From Ampullaceana balthica (Eukaryota; Mollusca; Gastropoda; Lymnaeidae): 64,000 nt of DNA. The position numbers and the translations under genes were made by a program. Below the pieces are notes generated by a model. That model ran no database searches. It worked only from the letters and a program-made list of their open reading frames with translations, and was not told the DNA's origin. The DNA lies in the NCBI GenBank assembly GCA_944989445.1, contig CALYLW010000334.1, positions 244,501 through 308,500 of the forward strand, read 5' to 3'. Shown here in pieces: positions 33,414 to 47,230 of this stretch (the stretch's first letter is position 1; each line of letters opens with the position of its first letter).

Positions 33414-34448
33414 GTTGGAAACGCAAAAGTCTGAGATGGCATCCACTTGTTAGTGAACTTGCAATTGATCAGAAAGGCGATGGCTGAAGCGCCCAGTCCA
33501 ACAGGTAGTGACTCAGAAGTGGGACGAATACCTCCCGCACCAACCGCCGACACGTTTTTAAAATGAGATTTTAATAATTTATCCTCCTTTGAAATAAACC
33601 AACAAATGCCGGGTTGAACTTGACTATATATTATTGGGGATTTATACAGTGGGTTTCTACAGTCCAACTGATTAAAACAACAGCTGGGGCGAAACTATAG
33701 CCTAGCAAGAGCTCCTCACTGCTAGAATAATAGGAATCATAATAATTGAATTTTAGTGTCACCAAATTAGACTCTGAACACGAGCAATCTCGTCGAAAGA
33801 CTGCATCAAATAAAAGCAAACTTTATTTATTATTATTAATTGTTTTTTAGTTTGTTTGTTTTTGTTTTTTATATAATTATTTTTGTAAGCACAAACCTAA
33901 GTAACGATACTTGTCTATTACTTAGCGGGAGATAATTTTCCAAGATGCAAAAGAATGTTGGTTTCTCTGGAAACTTATTCTGCACTGTCTTCTAAAATGA
34001 AAATATAGGTTTCGACCAAAACTCGAATCTTGAAACATTATATTCAAACATCCTACAGTTCGATGAACAATGCTCTCCTTATTTAACACATAACGAACGT
34101 GTAATGCCTGCGAAAAGGCATGTGTTCACAAGTAGTTTATAAAACCTGACTAATCAATGCATCACAATTTTTAAAGGTGCGATGCATTTTCTCTATAAAA
34201 CCCTCTTAATATTGATTCAACAGAATACCACCATAAGCTGTGCCAAAGTCAAATTGTCAGAAAATAAAAAGTTGACGATTCACTAAAATAACATTTAGAA
34301 AAAATGGTTAAAGTTTTATTTAAATAACTACCCGTTAAAGCTATAAAGAATTAAAAATTTAGCCCAATCGAAATTGCCTGCGTGGTAATTCGAAACTGCT
34401 GCGTGGCTTTTGGCAGCTTGAAGGGAATAAGCGTAGGACGCAATAATC

Positions 34449-34500
34449 TTCTGTATAGAAGGAGCGTCTGTAACAGATAAGATAAGATAAGATATTGTGA
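34449..34500 (+). mobile_element. SINE/LINE tail fragment with GATAA repeats
   Basis: TGTATAGAAGGAGCGTCTGT followed by (AGATA)n. It is the same tail as the elements at 2636, 14675 and 25236, here with a short GATAA satellite as the 3' terminus. Confidence 0.75.
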
Positions 34501-34539
34501 AAGAGGAAGTGAAATGATCTGACCGCTCAGGTGTGTATC

Positions 34540-35010
34540 AGCCCAGGACAAACCGGCCCCGACATAACGGTCCCGGTCAAAACGACCCCAGACAAATTGC
34601 TTATATTTTTAAACAAAAAATTTACATTTTTCTTGCATTTGAAGCTTTTGTCAAATTTTTCAACCTTAACAAAAGTGGTAAAAATGTAAAATTATTTCTT
34701 GTGATGTTATTATATTATTTCTTGTCAACAAACAACCGTGACTTGGTACCATAACGAGTAAAGGTAAAGGCTATTAAATTCATTCTTGTGATGTCATTAT
34801 TATTGTTTCTTGTGAGCTAAACCTGACACTGAATCGGTGAGTAAAAATACGAATATAATATTTGATTGTATTTTTTACGATTAGTCCATCTGTTAGTCCA
34901 GGGCAAGGAGGTTTGATTAGCTAATCAAACCTCCTTGGTCCAGGGCCGTTTGGTCGGGGCCCTTATGTCACAGCCGTTTTGTCCGGGGCCGTTTTGTCGG
35001 TGAACCCGGA
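34540..35010. mobile_element. MITE with GGGGCCGTTTTGTC-type ends and a perfect internal palindrome
   Basis: The left side carries repeated GGCCCCGACATAACGG / CGGTCAAAACGACCCC words, and the right side the complements (CCGTTTGGTCGGGGCCC, CCGTTTTGTCCGGGGCCG). Inside, 34904-34937 is a perfect palindrome. Confidence 0.65.
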
Positions 35011-35239
35011 GACACAGAGGGTCATGGCTCCGGTAGCCGGCAACATCGTGTACAGCAAAATAGGGATTTATTTATCTAATATATGGTGTGGTACAACCAA
35101 GATAATCGTCACGATTATTAACTATCCCCCAAACCTCATTAATCATTTTATACTTGACTCTGAATCTTTAAAAAACTTAATATTTTACAAACATTTACTC
35201 GTTCATGGCGAATATGTAAAAAAAATATTATCAGGATAA

Positions 35240-38200
35240 AAGAAAACTGTGGAGCTTAAATTGAAAGCAACATTTAAATTATGTATCTTAGTTAGCCTCT
35301 ATGGACTCAAAGAGGCCAAGGTTTAAGGTACAGTATATACAGACAATATGCAAGTATGAAAAACAAAAGAAATTGGAAGTGGTGAAATGTTTTTATTGGG
35401 CGCTTTAATAAGTACGATTTGCCTTTATAAATAAATATATCAATACTATAAAGAACAATATTAGAACTAAAATAAATTATATTCTATTGAATACTGATTG
35501 ATATATTATCTTAACATATTTCATATTCCTTAGTCATGATGACCTCAGCAAACATTTTTGGGAGAAAAAAGTTTGTGTTTAGTCATTGCACTGTAGGCAG
35601 CAGCGTCGTAAGCAGTCGATTTGAACCAGTAAAGTGTGAAGCTTCTAATGGAGCTACATTAATTATTTCAAATACTTGAAATAACAAGGAGTATATGTGA
35701 CGTGTCATCATGACTCCATGGGGTAAATTCTTGTAAAAATTCAGAACCAAATCTCCAATAACTACAACAAATCCATGTCATGCCCCATTTAAAATTAAAT
35801 ACCCATAGTTGATGAGAAAACCGTAAAGAATAGGGTAAAAAAAGATATTTTAAAAAAACTTTTTTTCTCTTTTATTATCTATTATCAGATTGCCAAAAAA
35901 AATACGAAAAAGAAAAAAAGGATGAATCTGTTAATTCATTCCAGGAATGTTTTGACTATCATTATTAAACCTGAATATTACCTAATTTTGTTTCAATGTT
36001 AAGCAGGAATGACAGTTTTATAACTTTATGTAAGAGGAAACTAAATTTTGTCTACTAAAAAAATGTCATTATACTAATTCCATAAATATCAGTAGCTTTA
36101 AAAAAAAATTTTTTTACAAAGGTTCTGAACATAGGATCCAAGAATATGCACATGGGAATTATTGACGCTCCACATTAGAAACAAAGGAATACTTTGATAA
36201 CATATTCGGAATTATTTATTTAGAGGGCTAACTTAAATAAAAATATTAAATATATTTCAATGAAAGACGGAAATGAATTAGTATGGTGAAAATAATTTAA
36301 GCTAATTTGGTATGAGGTTATTAATTTTTCAAAGTTTATTTCTTTTTCTTTTTATATTAATTAAAAAAAAATATATTTAAAGGCAAATGATATGGTAAGC
36401 ATATGAACAAAAGGGCAACATGTATAATAACATGGGAAAATGAAACAAAACACATTTTAAAGAATTGTTTTGTAAAACATGGTTAAAATTATGAAAATAA
36501 GAATGATAAGAACATAATGACAAATATTATGGGAAGTAGGGATGTTATTATGGTAGGTATTTTTATTTATATTTTTTAAAAATTAAATAAAAAGGACATT
36601 ATCCAAATGATGAACAGTTTTGTTATTATGCAATATTGATGTATGTCATGTGACCAAGGACTCGCACACAACATTTGATGTACAAGGTACATTCAGTCAA
36701 CTCATTTTACAGACGACAATTAGCTGATAAAGAATCCTCACACATCCACAACTAGAATACTAGAATAAGAATTTTTAAAAAAAATATGTGAACTTAATCT
36801 GAACTGTTTTTGAGAAGCCTAGGCACATTTTTGCCCTGTTAAAAATTTATATTAAAAATGAATTATAAAATGTGTAAGTTTCAATTATTGCATCGGTTTA
36901 ATTGTTAATAAATACTGAGAAAGGAAAATATACAATTTCAAAAATGTGTTTAAGAAGTATGCATGCTTTGAACTGAAGCGTGTGAGTGTGAGAAATTATG
37001 GCAATTGTGTTGTAAATTTTATTGGGAGCCACCACATGAATGATTGTATTGTTTTATATGTTTTTTAAGTGTCATTAATGGGCAGATCCCATCGGAAATA
37101 TATACAGGCGAATGTTTACTAGAGAGTCAAAAAAGGGTTAAAAAATTATGATCTAAAACGTAACTTCTCATTATTAAGAAGCGCACAAAGTTCAGGGCGA
37201 TGAATAAAAAAAAATTATAAATAAACTACGTCTGTATAAAAGACGCCTGGAACTTATTTTGAACTTCCAGTGAAACCCAGACTTACATAGAAATAACATA
37301 ATATAGGGATTACATGGTCAAAAAGATAATTATTTCGATTTTAAAAAAAATTGTATGGGCTTGTACAAATACTTTGAAATTTTCAGACAAAGTCTAAAAA
37401 ATTGAAAATTGAATTTTAAAAAAGTATGAAGTTTGTCTCGCAGAACTCTGATTCATTTAGTATAATAAAGGCTGAGGGCCTTACTTTTAATTCTGAAATA
37501 TTTATTAAAAATTTTAAAGATAATCGATAGAATGTTAATTATTAAAAATAAAAATGTTTTTTACCTAAAATAGAAAATTTTCAAGTTGCTTAGATTATGG
37601 CTAATATCATGTATAGTTATATCATGCAAGAATTTTGAATTTTTTAAATGAAGTTTAAACCAAAAAAATCTAGCTATTTATGCCACATTTGAAATGTGGT
37701 TAATAGCAAGTAAATAATGATTAAATAAAATAATTGTATATAAGCATACTAATTAAGCAGTCGAATATAGCAAATTACTTTAAAAGAAAAAAAAAGCAAA
37801 GAAGTAAGTTTTAATAAGCTGGCTTTAAATAAAAACATTTGAAAAAACATTAAAATGAATATTAATATTATTTGTTCATGATTTTCGATATAAATATATT
37901 TCTTTCAAATCAACAAAGCTGATATAAATGAGAGAAAAAAAAATAAAATAAAAAATAACAAGGCGCCCCCTGAAATCATGAAGATTATTGTTTGACACAG
38001 CTGATAAAACTATGCAATACATAAAGTAAAATTATCTTTTAATATTGTGTTTAAAATGATATTTTAATAATTCAAAGAAAAAGTTCAATCTACCTTTCAT
38101 GTTAAATCTAATTTATTGTTAAAAGGACGGAATATGACTAATTTATTTATAATAAAATGACTTTTTTTTCATTTATAGCATTTTAAAAAATATGGACTTA

Positions 38201-41100
38201 CTAATTGTAAAAAAAAATATATATATATATATATAAGTTAATACATATTATATAAACTGATTTGGCATATTTTTCCTAATATAATAATTAAAGTTGTCAT
38301 GAACTAAATCCATGAGATGCTAAGTATTTATATTGTTATACTGGTAAATTGCTTTTTGTGTGTTGAATTTATGTGTAATCAGGTGCTGAAAATGAATTAT
38401 TCAAAATAATTAAAACAATTCATTTGGATTAATTAGAGAATCTTATCTCATTCTGCAACATGTTTGCATAAACTCTGGTGTCTAATTCAATATAAGTGCA
38501 GTGTTTAGCAAATGTCATAGAATAAGGAGCTGGAAAATAATTTGAGTATTTCTAAATTGATGAATACAAAATGTAGTGAAATATTTATGGAGACTTCAAC
38601 ACACAAGAGCAATCAAGGTAAACAAAATTGTGAAAGATTCATTCTTTACATAAAAAGATTAATTCATCCTCTCTGGCACTCATATAACCATTCATGGAGA
38701 TGCTTTTTACTTTTACACACACACTTTTAAAATCTTATACAAAGTAGGTTGATGTACCATAAAAACTTGTACAGTATTTTGAAATCTTTGTGTTTAACTT
38801 CTGAAACCACAACACGAACTGTTTTGATTTTTTGCATGTCTTTTAAAATGATTTGGGGGAAATGGACATGCCTTTATTTAAGAATTATACAATCAAATAA
38901 ATTGTTATAAAATTCATATCATTAGTCAGGTTAATTTTTTTTTAATGAATGAAATGAACAACTGTGCTAATTAAATGTAAAAAATGAAACAGGTAATTAT
39001 TTTCATTAAGCTAATGAAGTAAGAATAAAATGTTTAAAAAAATTAATAAATAAACATTTAAAGGATATAGACTTTTTTTCAAATTTAAATAATCCATAGA
39101 CAAGGTTTCAAATAAATGTTTGGATGGAATAAAATAATACTTATGTAATTGAAGTAGATAACAGGAGATGTATTGGAATTCTAATAGAGCTGAAATATTT
39201 CATTTTGGTTAATTCTCAAAATTGCTAGCAGGCTAGGATATATATGGTCAGAGATAAAATTTAATAGGAGACTTGTTTTGAAAATGTTAAAATAAATTGT
39301 CAAGAAAATGTGAGCTGTATGTACTTGATAAGCGAAGAAAAGTAAGAAGCGCTTATAATAATTGTTTCATTATCAGTTGCCAAAGAGGGGGATAATAATT
39401 GTTAAAAAACTAAAACTGAAAAAAACCAACAATTTGAACATTTCAATAAACCATGCTCCTGGAAATTTTAAATAAAACATTACAGATTTCCTTGAATTGC
39501 ATCACACATTCATAGCTTTGATAATTTGCATCTTATTATATAAGGCCCCATTTTTTTTTATAGAAGTAGTAGTAAAGAAACAAGCCATGATGCACATGGT
39601 GACTAACTGCTTGCCTTCAGCTTTACTAAGTTATGGACGGTGCGGACATTGCTAAAAAAATATGATTAACTGGTGATAGAGTTCTCATGACTATGAATTA
39701 TATTGATGATTTTAGTGAACACATGCAACAAGGAATCAAGGAATAATTATTGATTTTTAAAAAATTAATAAACTATACTTGAGACCTTTTTTGTTGCTTG
39801 TGTGATATTAAAATTTTTTGACTTGCACAGAAATTGAGAAATAAATTGATTTAACATCAAACATATATATTTTTTATTTAGTTCAAAACTTCAAAGAATT
39901 ATTTAACATCCTTTTGAAACAAATTTGCATAAGAAAACAATGTTATAATTGTTTTAAATTTAAAATTGTCCCATTTATTTGTTTCTAAATTCTATTGAAA
40001 TAAAACAACTTAATGTGACAGACATTGAAAATGTACACCACTCATTTATGTTTCTGTTTTTAAAAAAATCCCATAAAATTAGTTCATGTCATAAGTTGTT
40101 CACTAGGGGCTAAAATATTCATAAAATAAGTATATAATAATTATTAAAAGTACAGTTCTTTACTATTATGCTGGACATGATGATCACATTAATATGGAGG
40201 TATTGTACAAGCGTAAGTACAAATATATAATTTTTCATTTAAATTAATAAATTATGGATGCGAGAATGATATTAGCTTGAAGAATTAGATCACATTTAAA
40301 TAAAATAAATAATTAAGTCTGTTCACATGAGAAGTTGGATATGCATATAAATTATGAATAAATAAACAAGTTATCCAAATTTTTTAACACAATTTAAGTT
40401 AAAATGAAATTTGAGATAACCATACGGACATGGGTACCATTAAAAAAATCATTATTAAAATGGTTTGTATTAAAAAGTGAATTATAATTAAATCTGCCAG
40501 ATTCCCATTCACTTTTTAATTTTTGAGGGAAATATGAAATGTGTACAAATACAAAGCCATCACAACATTTCTGGGATAATGTTAAAATCAGATTTATATG
40601 TTTTAACAAAAAATCTTATGGCTAAAATAAACGTCTTATGGCTACCCAATGGAGACTTAAAATAATTTTTTTAGCATTTCTTAATTCTCTTTTTAAAGGT
40701 TTAGTTTCATTTATCTTTTAAACTTAAATGTTAAAAGTTTAAACAATACACAGTCTCATTAATTTTTGTGCGTTAATCCTAAGATATTTATTTTTTAAAG
40801 AAAATTTTATAGTGTAATGAATTTTAAGAACTGTTTTAAGTTGCACAATAATTTAATCATTTTTTTAAAATGGGACCTAACTGTTTTTAATATATATATA
40901 TTTTTTTTAATGATGTGAAAAGTTTTTCAAAGTTTGTTTCACAATTAATTTATTAATGTGTTATGAAAACGTAAAAGAGTCTTTAAGAAGACAAAATAGA
41001 AAATTCTATTAACAAAATTAGCCTATTTCTACCTCTGTCAGAGAATTAGATTAAATAACTGGGCAATTTAAAATAAATTATTATTTTTAAATTTGCATTG
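35240..41100. other. Very AT-rich gene-free stretch
   Basis: About 6 kb of extreme A+T with homopolymer A/T runs and only chance frames. The right part probably includes the 3' untranslated region of the RBM24-like gene; AATAAA on the minus strand at 41112-41117 is one candidate signal. Confidence 0.55.
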
Positions 41101-41377
41101 TATTAATTGGATTTATTTCATAAAAATATACTCCCCAAAACTGTAACTCATTGTAGATATAAAGTACAAATCAGAAGAAGAGAACTAAAGACTGACTACG
41201 AATTCATTACACATTGCCAAATTATATCATTGTAACCATACTTATTGAATGTATCGGATGATACACCTGGTAGACGGAACCAAGACATCGTGTCATTAGA
41301 TATGTATCATTTTTCAGTACGTCATCCAACATAAATTCATGCCAGCCAAACCAGCCACACATTCACCTTGCCCAACC

Positions 41378-41613
41378 CTACTGTAATCTTTCCTGGATTT
41401 GTTGTGGTTGAAATTGGGCAAAGTGTGTCGTGCTGGCGGCAAGTTGCTGTGGCACGGCGTAGGTATATCCTGTTGGTACACCCATGCCGTACCCAGCGGT
41501 TGTAGCTGCAGCTGTGTAGGGATTGTAGGCGTCGTAGCCACTAGCAGCAAACTGAGCCGCCGTTGCTGCAGAGTATGCAGAGGCGTAGTCGAGTGCATAC
41601 TGAGTAGGTGTGC
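41378..41613 (-). CDS. RBM24-like terminal exon
   Basis: 236 nt including the TAG stop at 41380-41378. Acceptor TTTTTTGCAG. It encodes the Tyr/Ala/Gly tail ending QPQQIQERLQ. Confidence 0.87.
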
Positions 41614-42279
41614 CTGCAAAAAATGAAAGAAAATAATGTGAATTCACACCCAGTTTAGACATTTTTATAATCCAAAAAAATATTAATGTTAAAGTTGTAT
41701 CAGAAGAATGTCTTTATGAAATCGGTTCAGATAAATAGCTTCATTTTCTGACGTTCTGACCAGTTCATGAATTTTCCACTCATCACTCAGAAGACAGGAA
41801 AATACCCTTCAAAGAAGTTTTTTTTGTAAATAATTACATTGAATTACATTGTAAAATGTTTAAATATGAAATCTTCATTAAAAAAAATTCAGGTTCGTTA
41901 TATCAAAGACCGTTGCGATATTAATTAAAATAATTTATTTTCTACCACAAACACTTCAAACAACAAAGAGAGTCAAATCTGCAATTTAAAAAAAAACAAC
42001 TTACAGGCTTTTTTAATTTTTTATCTTTCATTTTCTAGTAAAAAAAACAACAAAAAAACCTTCAAAATTTCATTAAATTGTAAATTAATCGCGATATAAA
42101 ATGAAAATTAAATTTTTTAAAAAGTTATCATAAATTGTTTTCTGTAAACATTTAAAGGCCACTGACCAGCAGGAGTCGGAGAGAGTGGACTTGTGGCCGG
42201 CATTGTGGTGATCATTCCAGGTGAGGTGGCTGCAGCTGCGGTCAGATAGGAGGTAGGGTACACGTACTGAGTAGGATAT
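41378..42279 (-). CDS. RBM24/RBM38-like RNA-binding protein, last two coding exons
   Basis: RBM24 and RBM38 are single-RRM proteins that control splicing and mRNA stability, notably in muscle; SUP-12 is the nematode relative. Two exons are visible: 42279-42167 and 41613-41378. They join through a split Gly codon and encode YPTQYVYPTSYLTAAAATSP, then a Thr/Pro/Ser linker, then TPTQYALDYASAYSAATAAQ, a Tyr/Ala/Gly-rich stretch, and the end QFQPQQIQERLQ. This matches the C-terminal low-complexity tail of vertebrate RBM24 ('YVDYSGAAYAQYSAA...FGQYQPQQLQTDRMQ'). The RRM exons are not found up to 64,000, so the intron is at least 21 kb or holds small exons such as the candidate at 60471. Confidence 0.85.
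42167..42279 (-). CDS. RBM24-like penultimate exon
   Basis: 113 nt. Acceptor CCATCAACAG, donor GCTG|GTCAGT. It needs two bases from the upstream exon and gives one base to the next. It encodes YPTQYVYPTSYLTAAAATSP, then MITTMPATSPLSPTPA. Confidence 0.85.
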
Positions 42280-43075
42280 CTGTTGATGGAGATAATTGAG
42301 CTGATCGAAATTTGATACAGGTACGGAAGTTAGGATAATAATGTTTATAAAAGTTGATACATGAGGACTTTAAAAAATATGATCGTAAAAAGTTGATAAA
42401 TGCATAGAGAAGAGTTGCCACCAAACACACAAATTGCAAGCAGGCAGACAAACACGTCTCATGTACTTAAAATGATACCCGAGTGAACGCCCAAAGGAAA
42501 AGAAAACCTTGATATATACTAGAATGGCATCCAGGTTATTTTATCTTCACAAAATATTTAACTTTTAAAAAAAGTTATTTGAAATGACCTGCCACTACTT
42601 TTCAATTGTCAACACTGGATATTCAATAAAGTGGAGGTATATACATAGCAGCATGAAAGATCAAAGCAGAGAACGTTTGCCCTTAACATAATATAGGAGG
42701 AGAAAGTCACTCATGTTAGAACGTTGTTAGATTTTATATCACACAGATCAGGTCAGGATGATTGTAGGCAGCTATTAGAGAAAGTACGGGTGGCATAACT
42801 CGTTAAACAAATTGTAAGAAAAGAAAATGGGTGTAATTAATTAATTAACATTAATGACGATACAATAAACAGACACAAAATAATTCACACTATTAACAGT
42901 AACTTACATTTCGATATTCAATTAGTTACACTTAATTAATTCTACAACGCTAAACCGAATTCTTTCCCAGTGGAACAATTTGTTACTAGTCTAAAGTCTC
43001 GAATCTGATTCTTCGCTGCACAATCTGCTACAAAAACACACCTTCACACACTTCCTCGACTGTCATCATTGTCTG

Positions 43076-43263
43076 CAATGTTAAGCTGTGTGCTTCAGTC
43101 TTCTGCTATGTGCTCCAATCTTCAGCTATGTTCCTCAGTCTTATGCTATGTGCTCCAGTCTTCAGCTATGTGCTCCAATCTTCAGCTATGTTCCCCAGTC
43201 TTCAGCTGTGTGCTCCAATCTTCAGCTATATTCCCCATTCTTCGGCTTTGTGCTCCACTCTTT
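43076..43263. repeat. Minisatellite, 20-bp unit
   Basis: About nine copies alternate between TATGTGCTCCAATCTTCAGC and TATGTTCCCCAGTCTTCAGC. Because 20 is not a multiple of three, all three plus frames stay open and look alike; none is a gene. Confidence 0.95.
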
Positions 43264-43564
43264 CACAAGGTACATGCCAAGGTCGCGACTAAATGAATGT
43301 TGATGTGCGCCCCTTCTATAATGCCTCGCAAAGTGCGGTATTTTTATATAGCTTCTGGGATTAATGAAGCTGGCATTTTTAATCTGTGTTACAATCGTCT
43401 CTAGACTGCGGAGCACTGCTGGCTTTATGCTATAATCCGCCATACAAAGCTCTCTAGAATGTTTCATTCTGTTCTGTCATTGGCGAATAAGTGGAAGCGT
43501 TCATGTTTTGTTGGTTTTTATCCAATCCATCTTTCATTTATTAGGATGACTACACGAGTACACA

Positions 43565-43930
43565 GAAACATACCGAGCGAAGTAGTCGGAGTAGTACATT
43601 ATTATGGCAGGAGTACACTTAACTGTAGGAATAGTAGCTAACTGCTAAGGCAGGGGTGCACTTAATTGTAGGAATAGTAGCTAACTGCTAAGGCAGGAGT
43701 GTTATACTTATTTGTAGGAATAGTAGCTAACTGCTAAGGCAGGATTGTACTTAACTGTAGGAGTACTACATTGTTATTGTAGGAGTGAATCTAACTGTAG
43801 GAGTACTGCATTGCTATGGTAGGAGTGAATCTAACTGTAGGAGTACTGAATTGTTATGGTAGGAGTGAATCTAACTGTAGGAGTAGCCAATTGTTATTGT
43901 AGGAGTGCAATTAACTATAGGAGAGGTAGG
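43565..43930. repeat. Minisatellite, about 40-bp unit
   Basis: About nine diverged copies built on GTAGGAGT and TAACTGTAGGAGTACT/GTAGCTAACTGCTAAGG. Two sub-families: AAGGCAGG-type on the left, TATGGTAGGAGTGAA-type on the right. Confidence 0.9.
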
Positions 43931-44319
43931 ACTATGATTTTTTTTTAAAAAGTAGCCCTGGGATGTGAATTGAGTACGAAATTTAACACGTGTGAATTAA
44001 ACGACTGACAACTCTAGCACTTAATGAGACACCTAAATAACTTCCCTTGTGTTTAGTGTTCACTAACAATCTACTTGGTTACCTTAATATCGCAAAGTCG
44101 TATGTAAGTGTAAATGAAATCGGTAACTCCGAATATCTTCAGCACTTGGATTTATTTAATTCTTAGTTATTGAGGAGATATTGGTGTTCATTTAGATGGC
44201 TTATCATTCGTTTCTGATAAGACTTTAAAAATAATATTCAAATTCCAGGATAAAGTCCCATTTAATTTTAAAAGGTAATAATGTATATGTCTTTCGTTAA
44301 CAGAATACAGCATTGTGCA

Positions 44320-44615
44320 AGGTACCCAGCACCTTACTATGTGCACATACCAGTGCCATGCTAATACCCCACCATATTACTATGTGCACATACCAGTGCT
44401 AATACCCCACCATATTACTATGAGCACATACCAGTGCTAATACCCCACCATCTTACTATGAGCACATACCAGTGCTAATACCCCACCATCTTACTATGAG
44501 CACATTACATTGCTAATAACCCAGCACCTTACTACGAGCACAACACAATGTTAGAAATTTAGCACACCATATAGCACGGGTACAACCAAGTGCCAATAGC
44601 AAAGCACCGTACTAA
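44320..44615. repeat. Minisatellite, 38-bp unit
   Basis: About seven copies containing TACCCCACCATCTTACTATG and AGCACATACCAGTGCTAA, more diverged at both ends. Confidence 0.92.
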
Positions 44616-46337
44616 GAGCACCGTGTTAGGAGAAGCGCAAACGTTAAGTTTCTCCACAGGAGAAATCCAGATGTACGAATGTAGGGGACAGAACTCTCAA
44701 ACCTTTGTCTGAAATTCTACAAGAGTCGAGCAGAATGTCGGCCTATGGGGCGGGGGTGTATGGGGGTGGGGGTGGGGTGGAGAATTCCTGTAAGGCAACT
44801 GCTGTAGTCCATTACGGCGTTGTAAGAATCCTATGATGGATGGCGTTGACGATTGGACTTGGTGTTAGTTTGGGGCAGAGAGTAGAAAGTTGGATTGCTG
44901 ACTGTAGTGTTATTCCGAGGTAAAGAACTCGTCCGAATAGTGTATGATTATTTTGGACTATTTTAACAGTATAGTTTAGTTCGATGTAGCGTGATCGTCA
45001 GAATAGTGTAAAATTATTTTTGGACTATTTTACGTTTTTACTATAATTCCAACAAATATGTTAACTAAATTTCCCACTTCGTTCGTGTATTTTTAACTTG
45101 CTTCTTTGGAAAACCTTAAAGTGTAATTTTTTTGTTATGTTTGTACCAAATTAAAATTTATCTTCCAGTACCAAAATTTTTCCAGTTTTTATCTATTCAT
45201 ACCCATCATCTCAAAATAAAATGAAGTATTATCTAGACAAATAAATCTGTCCACGTTTTAGACAAATCTTTTAATCAACCCGTATACTTTAATTATGAAT
45301 GCCAATTAACTTAGTCTCGATAGTTAGCGCCAGATGTTGCAGTTAATAAATAATGACATTTATCCAATCACAAATAGTCGCCTGGCACCTCCATCATTGG
45401 CGAGTTTTGAGGGAGGCAATTCTAAGATTCAGATATACGTACCAGGTGATATAGGAAATATAATCTTTACTTTACACTGTTATTTCTCTCAAGAAATACA
45501 TTGTATGCATATTGCTGCGGAAAATGTTTTTTTTAATGGTCTTATAGTTGTTTTGGTTAGGATTAAGAACAATGAAGATCATCTACAAAATAAAATAAAT
45601 AAATAATAGGTCGTTTGGTACTAAATAAAAAACAAAATGAAAAATAAAAAATAAAAATAAAAATAAAAACATTAAAATCTAAGATTTTCCATGGAAACAA
45701 GTGGAAAAAAATGAACAAAGAAGGAAAGTTAGTTAAAACATCTTAACGATTGTGAAAAGTTAGCATCGTGGTCCTATATCTTCTGAATTGTACCTGACGT
45801 TTAGACTTCTCTTATGAAGTTAACAGCGAGACAAGTGTCCGTTAAGTGGTGTGCTATTTAAAGAGCGTTGCATACGTAGTGCATAAAAGCTAAAACGCGC
45901 CGTTCATTGTTTTATGCATATGGTCTGGTGTTCAGATGTATAAGGGCTACGGACCTGATAAAAAACGGATCCCATTCTCGGGAAAGCAGCGTTTGAACCA
46001 TGTAAAAAAATATTTGTTGTTGTTTTTGAAACATTGAGGTTAAAACGTAGGCTGCAGCTTTCTTTATCTTCTGTTCGAGTTATTCGTTTTCTTTATTTTA
46101 CTACAAGGATCACAGGTAAAACATGGAGCACGTGCAGGGGCATGCAGGGGTATTTTCACAGTGCGCTCAAACGTGGATGACATGACTTTGTTATGGTCTT
46201 ATTACCTATTGTTCTGCCCGCCCGTCTCCACGTTTTTCGGTTACGTTCTATTATTTGGAAATAGAATGGATGTGTAAGTATTCATTGACGGCTGTAAACC
46301 ACTGTCCAATGAGATGTGCGGAAAGATCACGCTAAAA

Positions 46338-46673
46338 CAGGGGTCGTGAAACCATGGCTCGCGAGGCAGATGTGGCTCTATTGATGCCTGCATCTGGCTC
46401 TCAGACAAATTGTGGATTTTTATTTTAAAAAAAACAACAACGTTTATTCAGACCCCTTTGATCTGCATATTTAAAAAAAAACAACAGCATAACAATGTTA
46501 TTAAAAAGAATTCAGAGACATAATTATTGTACTTTTAGTGTTGAAATTACACAAAATGCACACATTTACTTGAATTTTTAGTTTTAAACATAATGTTTGG
46601 CTCTCTCGGAATTACTTTTCAAAATATGCGGTGTTTATGGTTCTCTCTCAGACAAAAAGTTTCCCGACACCTG
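46338..46673. mobile_element. Non-autonomous hAT element, 336 bp
   Basis: The ends are CAGGGGTCGTGAAACC and, inverted, CAGGTGTCGGGAAAC. The element is flanked by the 8-bp duplication CGCTAAAA / CACTAAAA (one mismatch). The interior has GGCTCGCGAGGCAGATGTGG and later GGCTCTCT, typical of widespread hAT MITEs. No frame. Confidence 0.85.
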
Positions 46674-46974
46674 CACTAAAATATATGATAAAATTAATGT
46701 TGCTGATTTTATTTAGCTAGCCATTAGGCATTCAAATAGAGGAAACAAGATATATTTCGGCTAAAAAGGTTAAACTGCCTACCCATGATTCATTGTTTCG
46801 TGTTGACAACATAAACATAGTTTTAAAATTATCAATGTTGATTGTGGATCTATTTTTTAAATTATAAAACCTTCAAAAAAATTTTTTTTTAAAAAGTGAA
46901 GGAAATTGCTATGAGTATCTGATTTCAAATGGAGTTAAATTTTGAAGCTGTTTTATTAAATGACTGATGCCAGT

Positions 46975-47230
46975 ACATTTTTACATCTGATATGCCATAA
47001 TGTTGTTTATGATTATATCTGATATGTATTAGTGTTGTTTATGATTACACCTCATATGCCCTAGTGTTGTGCATGATTACATCTGATTTATCCTATTGTG
47101 TGTATAATTTCATCTTTGTCCGATTGTTGCATCTGATGTGTTCCGGTGCTGTGCACGATTACATCTGATGTCTCCTAGTGTTGTGTATTGCTACATCTGA
47201 CATCCCCTAGTGTTGTGTATGATTACAGAT
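46975..47230. repeat. Degenerate minisatellite, about 32-bp unit
   Basis: About eight copies of a unit like GTTGTTTATGATTACATCTG plus ATATGCCCTAGT, strongly diverged. Confidence 0.85.

Noticed and set aside
43069..43303. Three overlapping plus frames rich in Ser/Cys/Leu
   Set aside because: They are the three readings of a 20-bp minisatellite, which repeats identically in every frame.
45334..45606. 90-codon plus frame
   Set aside because: No ATG at the start, AT-driven composition, no recognisable motif.
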